From contig NZ_DBBS01000011.1 of NCBI RefSeq assembly GCF_002292295.1, positions 62,001 to 126,000 on the forward strand: DNA of 64,000 nucleotides. The letters are read 5' to 3'. Below, one piece after another: positions 33,412-42,833 of this stretch. Below the pieces are notes generated by a model that was given only the letters and a program-made list of their open reading frames with translations, did not search any database and had not been told where the DNA came from. The stretch's first letter is position 1. Every line of letters begins with the position of its first letter. The translations under genes and the position numbers were made by a program. This DNA is from Sphingomonas sp. UBA978 (GTDB lineage: Bacteria; Pseudomonadota; Alphaproteobacteria; Sphingomonadales; Sphingomonadaceae).

Positions 33412-35346
33412 ATGAAGAATTACGCCTATCTGATCCTGCTGCCGTGCATCGCGGCGGCGACGCCCGCCGTCGCGCAGAGCGCGCAGTCGACCACCGGCCT
33501 CGAACAGGCCGCCGACGCCGGCACCGACATCCTCGTCACCGCCAACCGCGAGGCGCGGCCCGCGTCCACCGTCGGCCAGGCGGTGACCGTGCTCGACACC
33601 GCGACGATCACGCAGCGCCAGGCGGTCACCGTTTCCGACCTGCTGCGCCAGACGCCCGGCGTCACCGTGGTGCGCAACGGCGGCGTCGGCACCACCACCT
33701 CGGTCAACATCCGCGGCGCGGAAAGCGACCAGACCGTCGCGCTGATCGACGGCATCAAGCTCAACGATCCGTCGTCGCCCGGCGGCGGCTTCAACTTCGG
33801 CAGCCTGCTGATCGGCAACATCGCCCGTATCGAGGTGCTGCGCGGCGCGCAGTCGGTGCTGTGGGGCAGCCAGGCGATCGGCGGCGTCGTCAACCTCATC
33901 ACCCGCCAGCCGACCGAGCAGCTGAGCATCAACGCCCGCGCCGAGGGCGGCTGGCACGAGACGGGGCAGGCGTTCGCCAACGTTTCGGGCAAGAGCGGCC
34001 CGGTGTCGGCGAGCGTCGGCGGCGGCTATTATACCACCGACGGCATCTCGACCTATGCGCCCGGCCCGGAACGCGACGGCTTCCGCAACTACAGCGCCAA
34101 CGGCAGCGTCGGCATCGCGCTCGCGCAGAATGTGTCGGTCGACCTGCGCGGATTCTATGCCAACGGCCGCACCGATATCGACGGTTTCCCCGCGCCGCGC
34201 TTCGTGTTCGGCGACACCCGCGAATACGGGACGAGCGAACAGTGGATCGGCTACGCCGGCCTCAACGCCGCGCTGTTCGACGGCCGTTTCCGCAATCGCT
34301 TCGGCTATGCCCATACCGACAGCGACCGCCGCAACACCGACCCCGACGGCACCCCGACCGAGACGTTCCGCGGCATCGGCCGTAACGACCGGCTCGAATA
34401 TCAGGGGACGGCCGACGTCACCTCCGCGGTGTTCGCGACCTTCGGCGCGGAGCGTGAGGTGTCGCGCTTCTCGACGTCGAGCTACGGCGGTCCGGTGACG
34501 CGTGGCCGCGCGCGCATCTTCAGCGTCTACGGCCAGGTCGCCGTCACCCCGATCGCCGGGCTGACCGGCACCGCGGGCGTCCGCCACGACGATCACAACA
34601 TCTTCGGCGGCGCGACGACCTTCTCGGGCAGCGGCGTCTATTCGCCCAACGGCGGCGCGACCGCGTTCCGCGCCAGCTATTCGGAAGGGTTCAAGGCGCC
34701 GACGCTGTACCAGCTGCAGAGCGAATACGGGAACACCGCGCTCGATCCCGAACGTTCGCACGGCTGGGACGCCGGCGTGACGCAAAAGGCGCTGGGCGGT
34801 GCGGTCGAGGCAAGCGCGACCTATTTCCGGCGCAGCTCGTCCGACCTCATCACCTTCGTCTCCTGCGCCCGCCCGCTGACCGGCATCTGCACCGGCAAAC
34901 CCAACGGCACCTATGACAATATCGCCCGCGCCCGCGCACAGGGTGTCGAGCTGTCGCTGCTGCTGCGCCCGGTGGAGGCATTGACGTTCAGCGCGGCCTA
35001 TACCTATCTGGACGCGACGAACCGTTCGACCGGCACTGCCAATTTCGGTCGCGATCTTGCCCGCCGGCCGGACAACAGCGTCACGGTCAACGCCGATTAT
35101 CGCTTCCCGTTCGGGCTTGCCACCGGGGCGACGATCACCGCGATTGGCGACAGCTTCGACAATGCCTCCAACGCCCGCCGGCTCGACGGTTACGTCGTCA
35201 CCGACGTGCGGGCGTCCTTCCCGGTCGGCGCACATGTCGAGGTATACGGCCGCATCGAGAACGTCTTCGATGCGCGCTACCAGACGATCTACCAATATGG
35301 ACAGCCGGGTCGCGGCGCGTTCGGCGGCATCCGCCTGACCTATTGA
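33412..35346 (+). CDS. btuB: TonB-dependent vitamin B12 receptor
   Basis: Outer-membrane receptor of 644 residues, the size of BtuB rather than the larger sphingomonad receptors. The signal peptide ends near ATPAVAQ (22), and the plug has TDILVTANREARPASTVGQ, DLLRQTPGVTVVRNGG and VNIRGAESDQTVALIDGIKLNDP, all close to E. coli BtuB. The barrel ends FGGIRLTY. The ATG at 33412 follows GAGGGGGA. A cobalamin riboswitch in the leader and ten downstream cobalamin genes make the B12 assignment strong. It overlaps the next gene by TTGA and is the first gene of an unusually tight operon running to 44158. Confidence 0.94.
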   Translation: MKNYAYLILLPCIAAATPAVAQSAQSTTGLEQAADAGTDILVTANREARPASTVGQAVTVLDTATITQRQAVTVSDLLRQTPGVTVVRNGGVGTTTSVNIRGAESDQTVALIDGIKLNDPSSPGGGFNFGSLLIGNIARIEVLRGAQSVLWGSQAIGGVVNLITRQPTEQLSINARAEGGWHETGQAFANVSGKSGPVSASVGGGYYTTDGISTYAPGPERDGFRNYSANGSVGIALAQNVSVDLRGFYANGRTDIDGFPAPRFVFGDTREYGTSEQWIGYAGLNAALFDGRFRNRFGYAHTDSDRRNTDPDGTPTETFRGIGRNDRLEYQGTADVTSAVFATFGAEREVSRFSTSSYGGPVTRGRARIFSVYGQVAVTPIAGLTGTAGVRHDDHNIFGGATTFSGSGVYSPNGGATAFRASYSEGFKAPTLYQLQSEYGNTALDPERSHGWDAGVTQKALGGAVEASATYFRRSSSDLITFVSCARPLTGICTGKPNGTYDNIARARAQGVELSLLLRPVEALTFSAAYTYLDATNRSTGTANFGRDLARRPDNSVTVNADYRFPFGLATGATITAIGDSFDNASNARRLDGYVVTDVRASFPVGAHVEVYGRIENVFDARYQTIYQYGQPGRGAFGGIRLTY

Positions 35347-36311
35347 CGGTGACCGACCCTCGCGTCCTCGCCACCTTCTGCGCCCATGGCGGGCGGGTGG
35401 CGGCGGCGCGTGCGGCGTTCGGGGGTGAGGACTGGATCGACCTGTCGACCGGTATCGCGCCCTGGGCGTGGCCGGTCGCGGGCGTGCCGCCCGGCCTCGA
35501 TCATCTGCCCGAACCGGCGGCGATCGCCGCGCTGGAAGCCGCCGCGGCGCAGGCGTTCGGCGTCGCCGATCCCGCCGGCGTCGTCGCAGTGCCGGGGACC
35601 GACCTCGCCCTGCGCCTGCTCGCCGGCCTGCTGCCGGCCACCCGCGCGGCGGTGCTGCACCCGGGCTATGCCGGCCATCGCGCCGCATGGCCCGAGGCCG
35701 ATCCGGTCGCCGACCTGCCCGCGATCGATCACGACCTGTTCGTGCTCGCCAGCCCCGCCAACCCCGACGGCCGGGTCACCGATCCCGCCACGCTGCGCGC
35801 CCTCGCCGACCGCCGCACCGTCGTCGTCGACGAAGCCTATGCCGATCCTGCCCCCGGCCTCTGTCCGCACGCCTCGGACCGCCTGATCGTGCTCCGTTCC
35901 TTCGGCAAATTCTATGGCCTCCCCGGCCTCCGCATCGGCTTCGTCGTCACCGGCCCGCGAGTGGCGGCGCAGGTTCGCGCAATGATCGGCGACTGGCCGG
36001 TATCCGGCCCTGCGGTGGCGATCGGCGCGGCGGCCTATGCCGATGCCGGCTGGCGTCGTGCGCAGCAGGCGCGGATCGCGGAGGCGGGCGTGCTGCTCGA
36101 CGACCTGCTCGCCGGTGCCGGCCTCTCCGTCGTCGGCGGCGCGCCGCTGTTCCGGCTGGTGGCCTGCCGCGACGACCTGTTCGCGACGCTGGCACGCCAC
36201 GCGATCCTGACCCGCCCGTTCGCCGACCGGTCCGACCGGCTGCGCATCGGCCTGCCGCGCGGCGCCGCCGCGCTCACCCGCCTCGCCACCGCTCTCGATG
36301 GATATCGCTGA
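35343..36311 (+). CDS. cobD: L-threonine-O-3-phosphate decarboxylase (CobD/CobC-type, PLP)
   Basis: PLP-dependent fold-type I aminotransferase-like enzyme of 322 residues. The PLP Lys is in RSFGKFYGLPGLRIGF, and DEAYAD carries the Asp that pairs with the pyridine nitrogen. In B12 operons this protein makes (R)-1-amino-2-propanol phosphate from L-threonine phosphate for the nucleotide-loop linker (Salmonella CobD; called CobC in the Pseudomonas denitrificans scheme). A TTG start at 35343 overlaps the btuB stop (TTGA); a GTG at 35349 is the alternative. A histidinol-phosphate aminotransferase activity is unlikely given the operon. Naming follows the Salmonella convention. Confidence 0.88.
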   Translation: MTVTDPRVLATFCAHGGRVAAARAAFGGEDWIDLSTGIAPWAWPVAGVPPGLDHLPEPAAIAALEAAAAQAFGVADPAGVVAVPGTDLALRLLAGLLPATRAAVLHPGYAGHRAAWPEADPVADLPAIDHDLFVLASPANPDGRVTDPATLRALADRRTVVVDEAYADPAPGLCPHASDRLIVLRSFGKFYGLPGLRIGFVVTGPRVAAQVRAMIGDWPVSGPAVAIGAAAYADAGWRRAQQARIAEAGVLLDDLLAGAGLSVVGGAPLFRLVACRDDLFATLARHAILTRPFADRSDRLRIGLPRGAAALTRLATALDGYR

Positions 36312-36928
36312 TGACCCCTTCCGACGATGCGCCCGATTATGCCCGCCACAATGCCCGCATGGCCCGCGTCGCCGCCGCGCGCGAAAAGATGCAGGCGCGC
36401 CGCACGCTCGAACGCGGCCTGCTGATCGTCCACACCGGCAATGGCAAGGGCAAGTCCTCCTCCGCCTTTGGCATGGCGATCCGCAGCATCGGCTGGGGGT
36501 TGAAGGTCGCGATCCTGCAATACGTCAAGGGCAAGTGGGAGACGGGCGAGCGCAATTTCTTCGAGGCGCATCCCGACCTCGCGACCTTCGAGGTGATGGG
36601 CGAGGGCTTCACCTGGGACACGCAGGACCGCGCGCTCGACATCGCCGCCGCCCGCGCGGCATGGGAACGGTCGAAGGCGATGATCCTCGATCCCGCGATC
36701 GACTTCGTCATCCTCGACGAACTCAACATCGTGCTGCGCGACGATACGCTGCCCATCGCCGAGATCGTCGCCTTCCTGCAGGAGCGCCCGCTCACCAAGC
36801 ATATCTGCATCACCGGCCGCAACGCCAAGCCGGAGCTGCTGGAGATTGCCGACCTCATCACCGACTTCACCGAGGTCCGCCATCCGTACAAGGCGGGCTT
36901 CAAGGCGCAGCGCGGGGTCGAATATTGA
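36311..36928 (+). CDS. cobO: Cob(I)yrinic acid a,c-diamide adenosyltransferase
   Basis: CobO/BtuR/CobA-type ATP:corrinoid adenosyltransferase of 205 residues. The P-loop is GNGKGKSSSAFGMAIR at about residues 43-58. The family segments KGKWETGERNFFEAHPD, GEGFTWDTQD and DFVILDELNIVLRD are all present, as is the C-terminal TGRNAKPELLEIADLITDF. It attaches the 5'-deoxyadenosyl group to the cobalt of incoming corrinoids, which traps salvaged precursors. The ATG shares one base with the upstream stop (TGATG), and the downstream gene starts the same way. Confidence 0.95.
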   Translation: MTPSDDAPDYARHNARMARVAAAREKMQARRTLERGLLIVHTGNGKGKSSSAFGMAIRSIGWGLKVAILQYVKGKWETGERNFFEAHPDLATFEVMGEGFTWDTQDRALDIAAARAAWERSKAMILDPAIDFVILDELNIVLRDDTLPIAEIVAFLQERPLTKHICITGRNAKPELLEIADLITDFTEVRHPYKAGFKAQRGVEY

Positions 36929-37734
36929 TGCGGCGGCTGCTCGCCCTCGCGGCGCTGCCGCTGCTGGCGTCGGCGGCGCCGGTGCGCAGCCCGCGCATCG
37001 TCTCGATCAACCCGTGTATCGATGCGGTGCTGATGCACGTCGCCGATCCCGGCCAGATCGCCGGCATCAGCCATTATTCGCAGGACCCGCGCGCGACCTC
37101 GATTCCGCTCGCGCAGGCGGCGGGTTTCAAGGCCACCTCCGGCACCGCGGAGGAGGTCGTCGCGCTCGCCCCCGACGTGGTGATGAGCGGGCCGCACGTC
37201 GCGCCCGCGACGATCGCCGCGCTCAAGCGGATGCGGATCAGGCTCGTGCAATATCCGGTGCCCGATTCGGTCGACGAGAGCGAGGAGCAGGTGCGCGACA
37301 TCGCCCGCATCGCCGGCCATGCGGACCGCGGCGCGGCGCTGGCCATGCGGATCGCCGCGGCGGCGCGACCGGTTGCGGGACGGCCGGTGCCGGCTTTGAT
37401 CTGGCAATCGGGCGGGCTGGTGCCGGGGGCGGGGACGCTGCCCGACGAACTGCTCGCCCGTGCCGGCTTCCGCAACATGAGCGCGGTCTATGGCCTCAAG
37501 AAATGGGACGTCCTCCCGCTCGAATATCTGATCGCGCAGCCGCCGCGCGTGCTGCTATCGGTCGGCGCGGCGGAGGTCGGCGAGGACCGGCTGACTTCGC
37601 ATCCGGCGGTGCGGCGGCTCGCGGCGCGGATCGCGGTCGCGCCCTATCCGACGCGGCTGATGAATTGCGGCGGATCGACGATCGTCGCCGCGATGGCGCG
37701 GTTGCGACAGATACGACGGGGGATCGGCGCATGA
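36928..37734 (+). CDS. btuF: Periplasmic cobalamin-binding protein of ABC transporter
   Basis: Substrate-binding protein of 268 residues with a short signal peptide (LLALAALPLLASAAP). It has the BtuF/FepB fold signatures PRIVSINPCIDAVLMHVADPGQIAGISHYS in the N-lobe, EEVVALAPDVVMSG, and a C-lobe ending LMNCGGSTIVAAM. It should hand B12 or cobinamide from the BtuB receptor to the BtuCD permease encoded next. It overlaps cobO by one base and btuC by ATGA. Haem- and siderophore-binding proteins share this fold, but the operon and riboswitch support a corrinoid ligand. Confidence 0.9.
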   Translation: MRRLLALAALPLLASAAPVRSPRIVSINPCIDAVLMHVADPGQIAGISHYSQDPRATSIPLAQAAGFKATSGTAEEVVALAPDVVMSGPHVAPATIAALKRMRIRLVQYPVPDSVDESEEQVRDIARIAGHADRGAALAMRIAAAARPVAGRPVPALIWQSGGLVPGAGTLPDELLARAGFRNMSAVYGLKKWDVLPLEYLIAQPPRVLLSVGAAEVGEDRLTSHPAVRRLAARIAVAPYPTRLMNCGGSTIVAAMARLRQIRRGIGA

Positions 37735-38693
37735 CGCGGCTCAATTTGCTCTTGGGCGTCGGCCTGCTGTTCGCGGCGGCGCTGTCGGTGGCGGCGGGCA
37801 AGGTCTGGGTGCCGTGGGATGCTTGGACCGCGGCCGATCCGCGATCGATCATCATCGTCGAGCTGCGCCTGCCGCGCACCGTTCTGGCGCTGCTGGTCGG
37901 CGCGGCGCTAGGGCTGTCGGGCGCGGTGATGCAGGGCTATCTGCGCAACCCGCTCGCCGATCCCGGCCTGTTCGGCGTGTCGTCGGGCGCGGCGCTCGGC
38001 GCGGTGCTGTCGCTCTATTTCGGCTATGCCGCGCAGGCGTGGCTGCTGCCCGGTTTCGCGCTGGCGGGAGCGGGGGCGACGATGGCGTTGCTCGCCCTGA
38101 TCGCGGGACGGTCGGGCAGCCTGATCCTGTTCACGCTGGCGGGGATGATCCTGACCAGCATCGCCGGATCGATGACCGCGCTCGCGATCAGCCTCGCGCC
38201 GACGCCGTTCGTATCGTCGCAGATCGTCACCTGGTTAATGGGCGCGCTGACCGATCGCAGCTGGGACGATGTGACGATCGCGCTGCCCCTGGTCGCGCTG
38301 GGTGCGATGCTGCTGGCGACCACCGCTCGGTCGCTTGATGCGCTGACGCTTGGTGAGCAGGCGGCGCGTTCGATCGGCGTCGATCCGGGACGGTTGCAGG
38401 CATTGGTGATCGCCGGCGTCGCGCTGACCGTCGGCGCGGCGGTGGCGTCCGCCGGGGTAATCGGCTTCGTCGGCCTGATGGTCCCGCATCTCGTCCGCCC
38501 GCTCGCGGGCAATCGGCCCTCGGCGATCCTGCTGCCCTCCGCTCTGGGTGGCGCCTTGCTGCTGACGCTCGCGGATTGCCTCGTCCGGCTGCTGCCGACG
38601 GTCAGCGAATTGCGGCTCGGCATCGCCATGTCGATGCTCGGCGGGCCGTTCTTCCTGTATCTGCTGATCGCGATGCGTCGGAGGCTCGCATGA
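37731..38693 (+). CDS. btuC: Cobalamin ABC transporter permease
   Basis: FecCD/BtuC-type permease of 320 residues with about ten transmembrane helices. Typical segments include LRLPRTVLALLVGAALGLSG, the YLRNPLADPGLFGVSSGAALGA loop (an adjacent-helix motif conserved in all BtuC/FecCD proteins, given here in two parts: YLRNPLADPG and LFGVSSGAALGA), and the coupling-helix region GVIGFVGLMVPHLVRPLAGN. It forms the dimeric channel for B12 uptake across the inner membrane with BtuD. ATGA overlaps join it to btuF and btuD. Confidence 0.93.
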   Translation: MTRLNLLLGVGLLFAAALSVAAGKVWVPWDAWTAADPRSIIIVELRLPRTVLALLVGAALGLSGAVMQGYLRNPLADPGLFGVSSGAALGAVLSLYFGYAAQAWLLPGFALAGAGATMALLALIAGRSGSLILFTLAGMILTSIAGSMTALAISLAPTPFVSSQIVTWLMGALTDRSWDDVTIALPLVALGAMLLATTARSLDALTLGEQAARSIGVDPGRLQALVIAGVALTVGAAVASAGVIGFVGLMVPHLVRPLAGNRPSAILLPSALGGALLLTLADCLVRLLPTVSELRLGIAMSMLGGPFFLYLLIAMRRRLA

Positions 38694-39460
38694 CCGCGCT
38701 GACCGCCGACGCCATCGGCCTGTCGCTCGGTGGCAATCGCGTCCTCGATGGCGTCAGTGTCGCGTTCCGTCGCGGCCGCGTCACCGCCCTGCTCGGCCCG
38801 AACGGTGCTGGCAAGAGCAGCCTATTGTCCTGCCTCGCCGCATTGCGCACGCCCGACAGCGGCGCGGCCCGCCTCGATGGTTCCGACGTCGCCGGCCTCG
38901 ACCGGCGCGAGCGCGCGCGGCGGATCGGGTTTCTGCCGCAGGCCGCAGACGTGCATTGGGACGTCGACGTCGCCACGCTGGTCGGCCTCGGCCGCCTGCC
39001 GCACCACGGCCGCTGGGGCGCCGGTGCCGCCGATCGCGCCGCGGTCGAGCGCGCGCTCGCGGCGACCGACATGACCGCGCTGCGCACCCGCGGGGTCGAG
39101 CGGCTGTCCGGCGGCGAGCGCGGCCGCGCGCTGCTCGCCCGCGTGCTGGCCGGCGAACCCGACTGGCTGCTCGCCGACGAACCGCTCGCCAGCCTCGACC
39201 CCGCGCACCAGCTCGACGTGCTCGCGCGGCTGCGCGCCGTCGCCGATGCGGGCAGCGGCGTCGTGCTGGTGTTGCACGACCTGCACCTCGCCGCGCGGAT
39301 TGCCGACGATGCGGTGCTGATGCGCGGCGGCCGCATCGTCGCCGCCGGACCCGCCGACGCCGTGCTGACCGCACCGCTGATCGCCGAGGCCTATGGCGTC
39401 GACGTCGAGATCGGCGTCACGCCCGGCGGCCAGCGCTTCATCCTGCCGATCGCGCGGTGA
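38690..39460 (+). CDS. btuD: Cobalamin ABC transporter ATPase
   Basis: ABC ATPase of 256 residues. Walker A GPNGAGKSS is at 36-44, the Q-loop is in FLPQAADVHWD, the signature is LSGGERGRALLARVLAG, Walker B is WLLADEPLASLD and the switch His is in LVLHDLHLAARI. It powers the BtuC permease encoded immediately upstream. It begins with ATGA overlapping btuC and ends with GTGA overlapping cbiB. Confidence 0.93.
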   Translation: MTALTADAIGLSLGGNRVLDGVSVAFRRGRVTALLGPNGAGKSSLLSCLAALRTPDSGAARLDGSDVAGLDRRERARRIGFLPQAADVHWDVDVATLVGLGRLPHHGRWGAGAADRAAVERALAATDMTALRTRGVERLSGGERGRALLARVLAGEPDWLLADEPLASLDPAHQLDVLARLRAVADAGSGVVLVLHDLHLAARIADDAVLMRGGRIVAAGPADAVLTAPLIAEAYGVDVEIGVTPGGQRFILPIAR

Positions 39461-40368
39461 ACGCGGCTGCGCTCCTGCTCGCGGCGCTGATCGCGGAGGC
39501 GGCGCTGGGCTATCCGCGCCGCTGGCCGCATCCGGTGCAGGCGGCGGGCGCGCTGATCGCGGGATGCGAGCGGCGCTGGAACCGCGGCGGGCCGACGCGG
39601 CAGCGGCTGGCGGGGGTGGCGCTGCTGCTGGCTCTCGTCACGCTCGCCGCCGCGCTCGGCTGGGCCGTCCAGCATGTCGCGGGCGAGGGCTGGGGCCTGG
39701 TCGCGGTTGTACTGGTCGCCACCACCGGTCTCGCGCAACGTAGCCTGCACGATCACGTCGCCGCGGTGCTCGCGCCGCTGGCCACGGGCGACCTGCCCGC
39801 CGCGCGCCGGGCGGTGGCGATGATCGTCGGTCGCGACACCGCCGCGCTGGACGAGGCGGGTATCGCCACCGCCGCGATCGAGAGCCTCGCGGAAAGCTTC
39901 TGCGACGGCGTCGTCTCGCCCGCTTTCTGGTTGCTGATCGCCGGCCTGCCGGGGCTGTTCGTCGCCAAGGCGATCAACACCGCCGATTCGATGGTCGGCC
40001 ATCGCACGCCGCGGCTGGTCCGGTTCGGCTGGGCCTGTGCCCGCGCCGACGATGTCGTCAACTGGCTACCCGCGCGGCTGTCGGGCGCGCTGATCTGCGT
40101 CGCCGGGCGTGGCGGCTGGCGGACGATGGTCCGCGACGCCGGCCGCCACGCCTCGCCGAACGGCGGCTGGCCCGAGGCGGCGATGGCGGGGGCGCTCGGC
40201 CGGCGGCTCGGCGGCGCGGTGAGCTACGATGGCGAGCCGGCGCGGCGCGCGATCCTCGGCGACGGGCCCACACCGTCGGTTGCCGACCTCCGCCGGGCCT
40301 TGCGCGTCTACCGGCGTGCCTGCATCGGCCTGTGGATCGCAACGGGAGCCGTCGCATGGGCGCTGTGA
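39457..40368 (+). CDS. cbiB: Adenosylcobinamide-phosphate synthase
   Basis: CbiB (CobD in the aerobic nomenclature), 303 residues, an integral membrane enzyme that joins adenosylcobyric acid with aminopropanol phosphate. Signatures are the N-terminal LIAEAALGYPRRWPHPVQAAG, ATAAIESLAESFCDGVVSPAFW, AINTADSMVGHRTPR and DDVVNWLPARLSG. The GTG start overlaps the btuD stop, and its 3' end overlaps the cobQ start by 13 bases. It uses the aminopropanol phosphate made by the decarboxylase at 35343. Confidence 0.94.
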   Translation: MNAAALLLAALIAEAALGYPRRWPHPVQAAGALIAGCERRWNRGGPTRQRLAGVALLLALVTLAAALGWAVQHVAGEGWGLVAVVLVATTGLAQRSLHDHVAAVLAPLATGDLPAARRAVAMIVGRDTAALDEAGIATAAIESLAESFCDGVVSPAFWLLIAGLPGLFVAKAINTADSMVGHRTPRLVRFGWACARADDVVNWLPARLSGALICVAGRGGWRTMVRDAGRHASPNGGWPEAAMAGALGRRLGGAVSYDGEPARRAILGDGPTPSVADLRRALRVYRRACIGLWIATGAVAWAL

Positions 40369-41816
40369 TGCTGCAGGGAACCGGTTCCGACGTCGGCAAG
40401 TCGGTGCTGGTCGCGGGCCTGTGCCGCGTGTTCGCCAACCGCGGCCTCGCCGTCCGCCCGTTCAAGCCGCAGAATATGTCGAACAACGCCGCGGTCACCG
40501 CCGATGGCGGCGAGATCGGCCGCGCGCAGGCGTTGCAGGCGATCGCCGCGCGCGTCGCGGCGACCACCGACATGAACCCGGTGCTGCTCAAGCCGCAGAG
40601 CGACCGCACCGCGCAGCTCGTCGTCGGCGGCCGGGTACGCGGAACGATGGGACCGGGCGATTACCGCCGCCGCAAGCCCGATCTGCTCGCCGAGGTCATG
40701 GCCGCCTACCGCCGCCTGTCGGCGCAGGCGGATATCGTCGTGGTCGAGGGCGCAGGGTCGCCGGCGGAGATCAACCTGCGCGCCGGTGACATCGCCAACA
40801 TGGGCTTCGCGCGTGCCGCGGGCGTGCCGGTGGTGCTGGTCGGCGATATCGACCGCGGCGGCGTCATCGCGTCGCTGGTCGGCACCCGCGCGGTCATCGA
40901 CCCCGCCGATGCGGCGATGATCCACGGCTTCATCGTCAACAAGTTCCGCGGCGACCTGTCGCTGTTCGACGATGGCCTGACCGAAATCGGCACCCGCACC
41001 GGTTGGCGCAGCATCGGCGTCGTGCCGTGGCTCGCCGATGCCGCGCGCCTGCCCGCGGAGGATGCGGTCGCGCTGGGGCGCGATACGGCGGCGGGCGAGG
41101 GCGCGCTGGTCGCGGTGCCGATGCTGTCGCGGATCGCCAATTTCGACGACATGGACGCGCTGGCGCACGAACCCGGCATCCGGCTGGCGATGATCCCGCC
41201 GGGCGAACCGATCCCCGGCGATGCCGCCTGGGTGGTGCTGCCCGGCACCAAGGCGACGATCGCCGACCTCGGCTTCCTCCGCGCGCAGGGCTGGGACGTC
41301 GACATCGCCGCGCACGTCCGCCGCGGCGGCCGGGTGCTTGGCATCTGCGGCGGCTATCAGATGCTCGGCCGCACCGTCGCCGACCCGGAGGGGATCGAGG
41401 GCGAGGCCGGGACGGTCGCCGGACTCGACCTGCTGCCGATCGATACCGTGATCGCCGCCGACAAGCGGACGCGCGCGGTGAGCGGCACCTTTGCCGGATC
41501 AGCGGCAGGCTTCGGGGGCTACGAGATCCATGCCGGCGTAACTCGCGTCGATCCCGGTACGCCGCCACTGCTCCGATTCGACGACGGCACCGTCGACGGC
41601 GCGGTCGCGCGCGATGGCCGGATCGCCGGCTGCTACGTCCACGGCCTGTTCGACCGCGCCGCCGCACGCGCACACCTGATCGCACCGCTCGGCCTCGGCT
41701 CGGACGGGTTCGACCGGCGCGAGGTGATCGACGCCGCGCTCGACGGGATCGCCGCCACGCTGGAAGACGCGCTCGACATCGACGCGCTCATCGCCCTTGC
41801 AAGGACCGCCGCATGA
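40356..41816 (+). CDS. cobQ: Cobyric acid synthase (glutamine-hydrolysing)
   Basis: CobQ/CbiP amidotransferase of 486 residues that amidates side chains b, d, e and g of adenosylcobyrinic acid a,c-diamide. The N-terminal dethiobiotin-synthetase-like domain has MLQGTGSDVGKS and RPFKPQNMSNNAAVTADGGE. The C-terminal class I-like glutaminase domain has GGRVLGICGGYQMLGR with the catalytic Cys, and YVHGLFDR near the end. The ATG at 40356 follows GGGAG. Its presence without ring-synthesis genes in the window is notable, since simple cobinamide salvage would not need it. It overlaps cobT by ATGA. Confidence 0.95.
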   Translation: MGAVMLQGTGSDVGKSVLVAGLCRVFANRGLAVRPFKPQNMSNNAAVTADGGEIGRAQALQAIAARVAATTDMNPVLLKPQSDRTAQLVVGGRVRGTMGPGDYRRRKPDLLAEVMAAYRRLSAQADIVVVEGAGSPAEINLRAGDIANMGFARAAGVPVVLVGDIDRGGVIASLVGTRAVIDPADAAMIHGFIVNKFRGDLSLFDDGLTEIGTRTGWRSIGVVPWLADAARLPAEDAVALGRDTAAGEGALVAVPMLSRIANFDDMDALAHEPGIRLAMIPPGEPIPGDAAWVVLPGTKATIADLGFLRAQGWDVDIAAHVRRGGRVLGICGGYQMLGRTVADPEGIEGEAGTVAGLDLLPIDTVIAADKRTRAVSGTFAGSAAGFGGYEIHAGVTRVDPGTPPLLRFDDGTVDGAVARDGRIAGCYVHGLFDRAAARAHLIAPLGLGSDGFDRREVIDAALDGIAATLEDALDIDALIALARTAA

Positions 41817-42832
41817 CCGAAGCCGACGTACGGGCGCATCTCGACGCGCTCGCCAAGCCGCGCGGCAGCCTCGGCCGGCTGGAGAGGCTCGCGGTGCGGC
41901 TGGCAATGACCCAGCGGCGGATCGACGCGCGCAGCCACCCGCGGCGGATCGTGCTGTTCGCGGGCGATCACGGCTGCGTCGCCGATGGCGTGTCGGCGTG
42001 GCCGTCGGCGGTGACGGGCATGATGGTCGCGACGATCCTGGCGGGGCAGGCGACCAGCAACGCGCTCGCCCGCGCGCACGATTGCCCGTTGCGGCTGGTC
42101 GATGTCGGCGTCGCCGGCCCGCGCGTCGGCGCGCCGCCGCCCTTCTTCCGCGACGCCCGTATCGCCGAAGGCACCGCCAGCCTCGCGCATGGCGCGGCGA
42201 TGAACGTGGGACAGTTCGAGGCGGCATGGCAGGTCGGCGTGGAGGAGGCCGATCGCGCGGCGGACGACGGCGCGGCGGTGCTGATCGCGGGCGAGATGGG
42301 CATCGGCAACACCACCCCCGCTGCCGCGCTGACGGCGCTGTTGACCGGCACGTCCGCCGTCGATGCGGTCGGCCGCGGCGCGGGTGCCGACGATGCGATC
42401 CTCATGACGAAGACGCGTATCGTCGCCGATGCCGTCGCCCGCGCGGCACCGTTGCTCGCCGCCGACGATCCGGTGCCGGCGATCGCCGCGGTCGGCGGCT
42501 ATGAGATCACGGCGATGGCCGGTTTCTACGCCCGCGGCGCGGCGCGCGGTGCGACGCTCCTGCTCGACGGCTATGTCGCCACCGCCGCGGCGCTGGTCGC
42601 CGAGCGGCTCGCGCCCGGCACCGCGGCGGCGATGATCGCCGGGCATCGCTCCGCCGAGCCCGGCCATGCCGCTGCGCTCGCGCATCTCGGGCTCGATCCG
42701 CTGCTCGACTGGGGCATGCGGCTGGGCGAGGGCAGCGGCGCCCTCGTCGCGCTGCCGCTGCTCGATGCCGCCGCGGCGGTGTTGAACGACGTCGTGCGGC
42801 TCGACGCGATTGGCGCCGAGCGGGCCGACTGA
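41813..42832 (+). CDS. cobT: Nicotinate-nucleotide:dimethylbenzimidazole phosphoribosyltransferase
   Basis: CobT of 339 residues, which makes alpha-ribazole phosphate for the lower ligand of B12. Motifs: LAKPRGSLGRLERLA at the N-terminus, FAGDHGCVADGVSAWP, GEMGIGNTTPAAALTA and the C-terminal LDWGMRLGEGSGA, whose Glu (about residue 306) is the catalytic base. It starts with ATGA overlapping cobQ and is followed after one base by cobS. A dimethylbenzimidazole source (bluB) is not encoded in this window. Confidence 0.95.
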   Translation: MTEADVRAHLDALAKPRGSLGRLERLAVRLAMTQRRIDARSHPRRIVLFAGDHGCVADGVSAWPSAVTGMMVATILAGQATSNALARAHDCPLRLVDVGVAGPRVGAPPPFFRDARIAEGTASLAHGAAMNVGQFEAAWQVGVEEADRAADDGAAVLIAGEMGIGNTTPAAALTALLTGTSAVDAVGRGAGADDAILMTKTRIVADAVARAAPLLAADDPVPAIAAVGGYEITAMAGFYARGAARGATLLLDGYVATAAALVAERLAPGTAAAMIAGHRSAEPGHAAALAHLGLDPLLDWGMRLGEGSGALVALPLLDAAAAVLNDVVRLDAIGAERAD

Positions 42833-42833
42833 C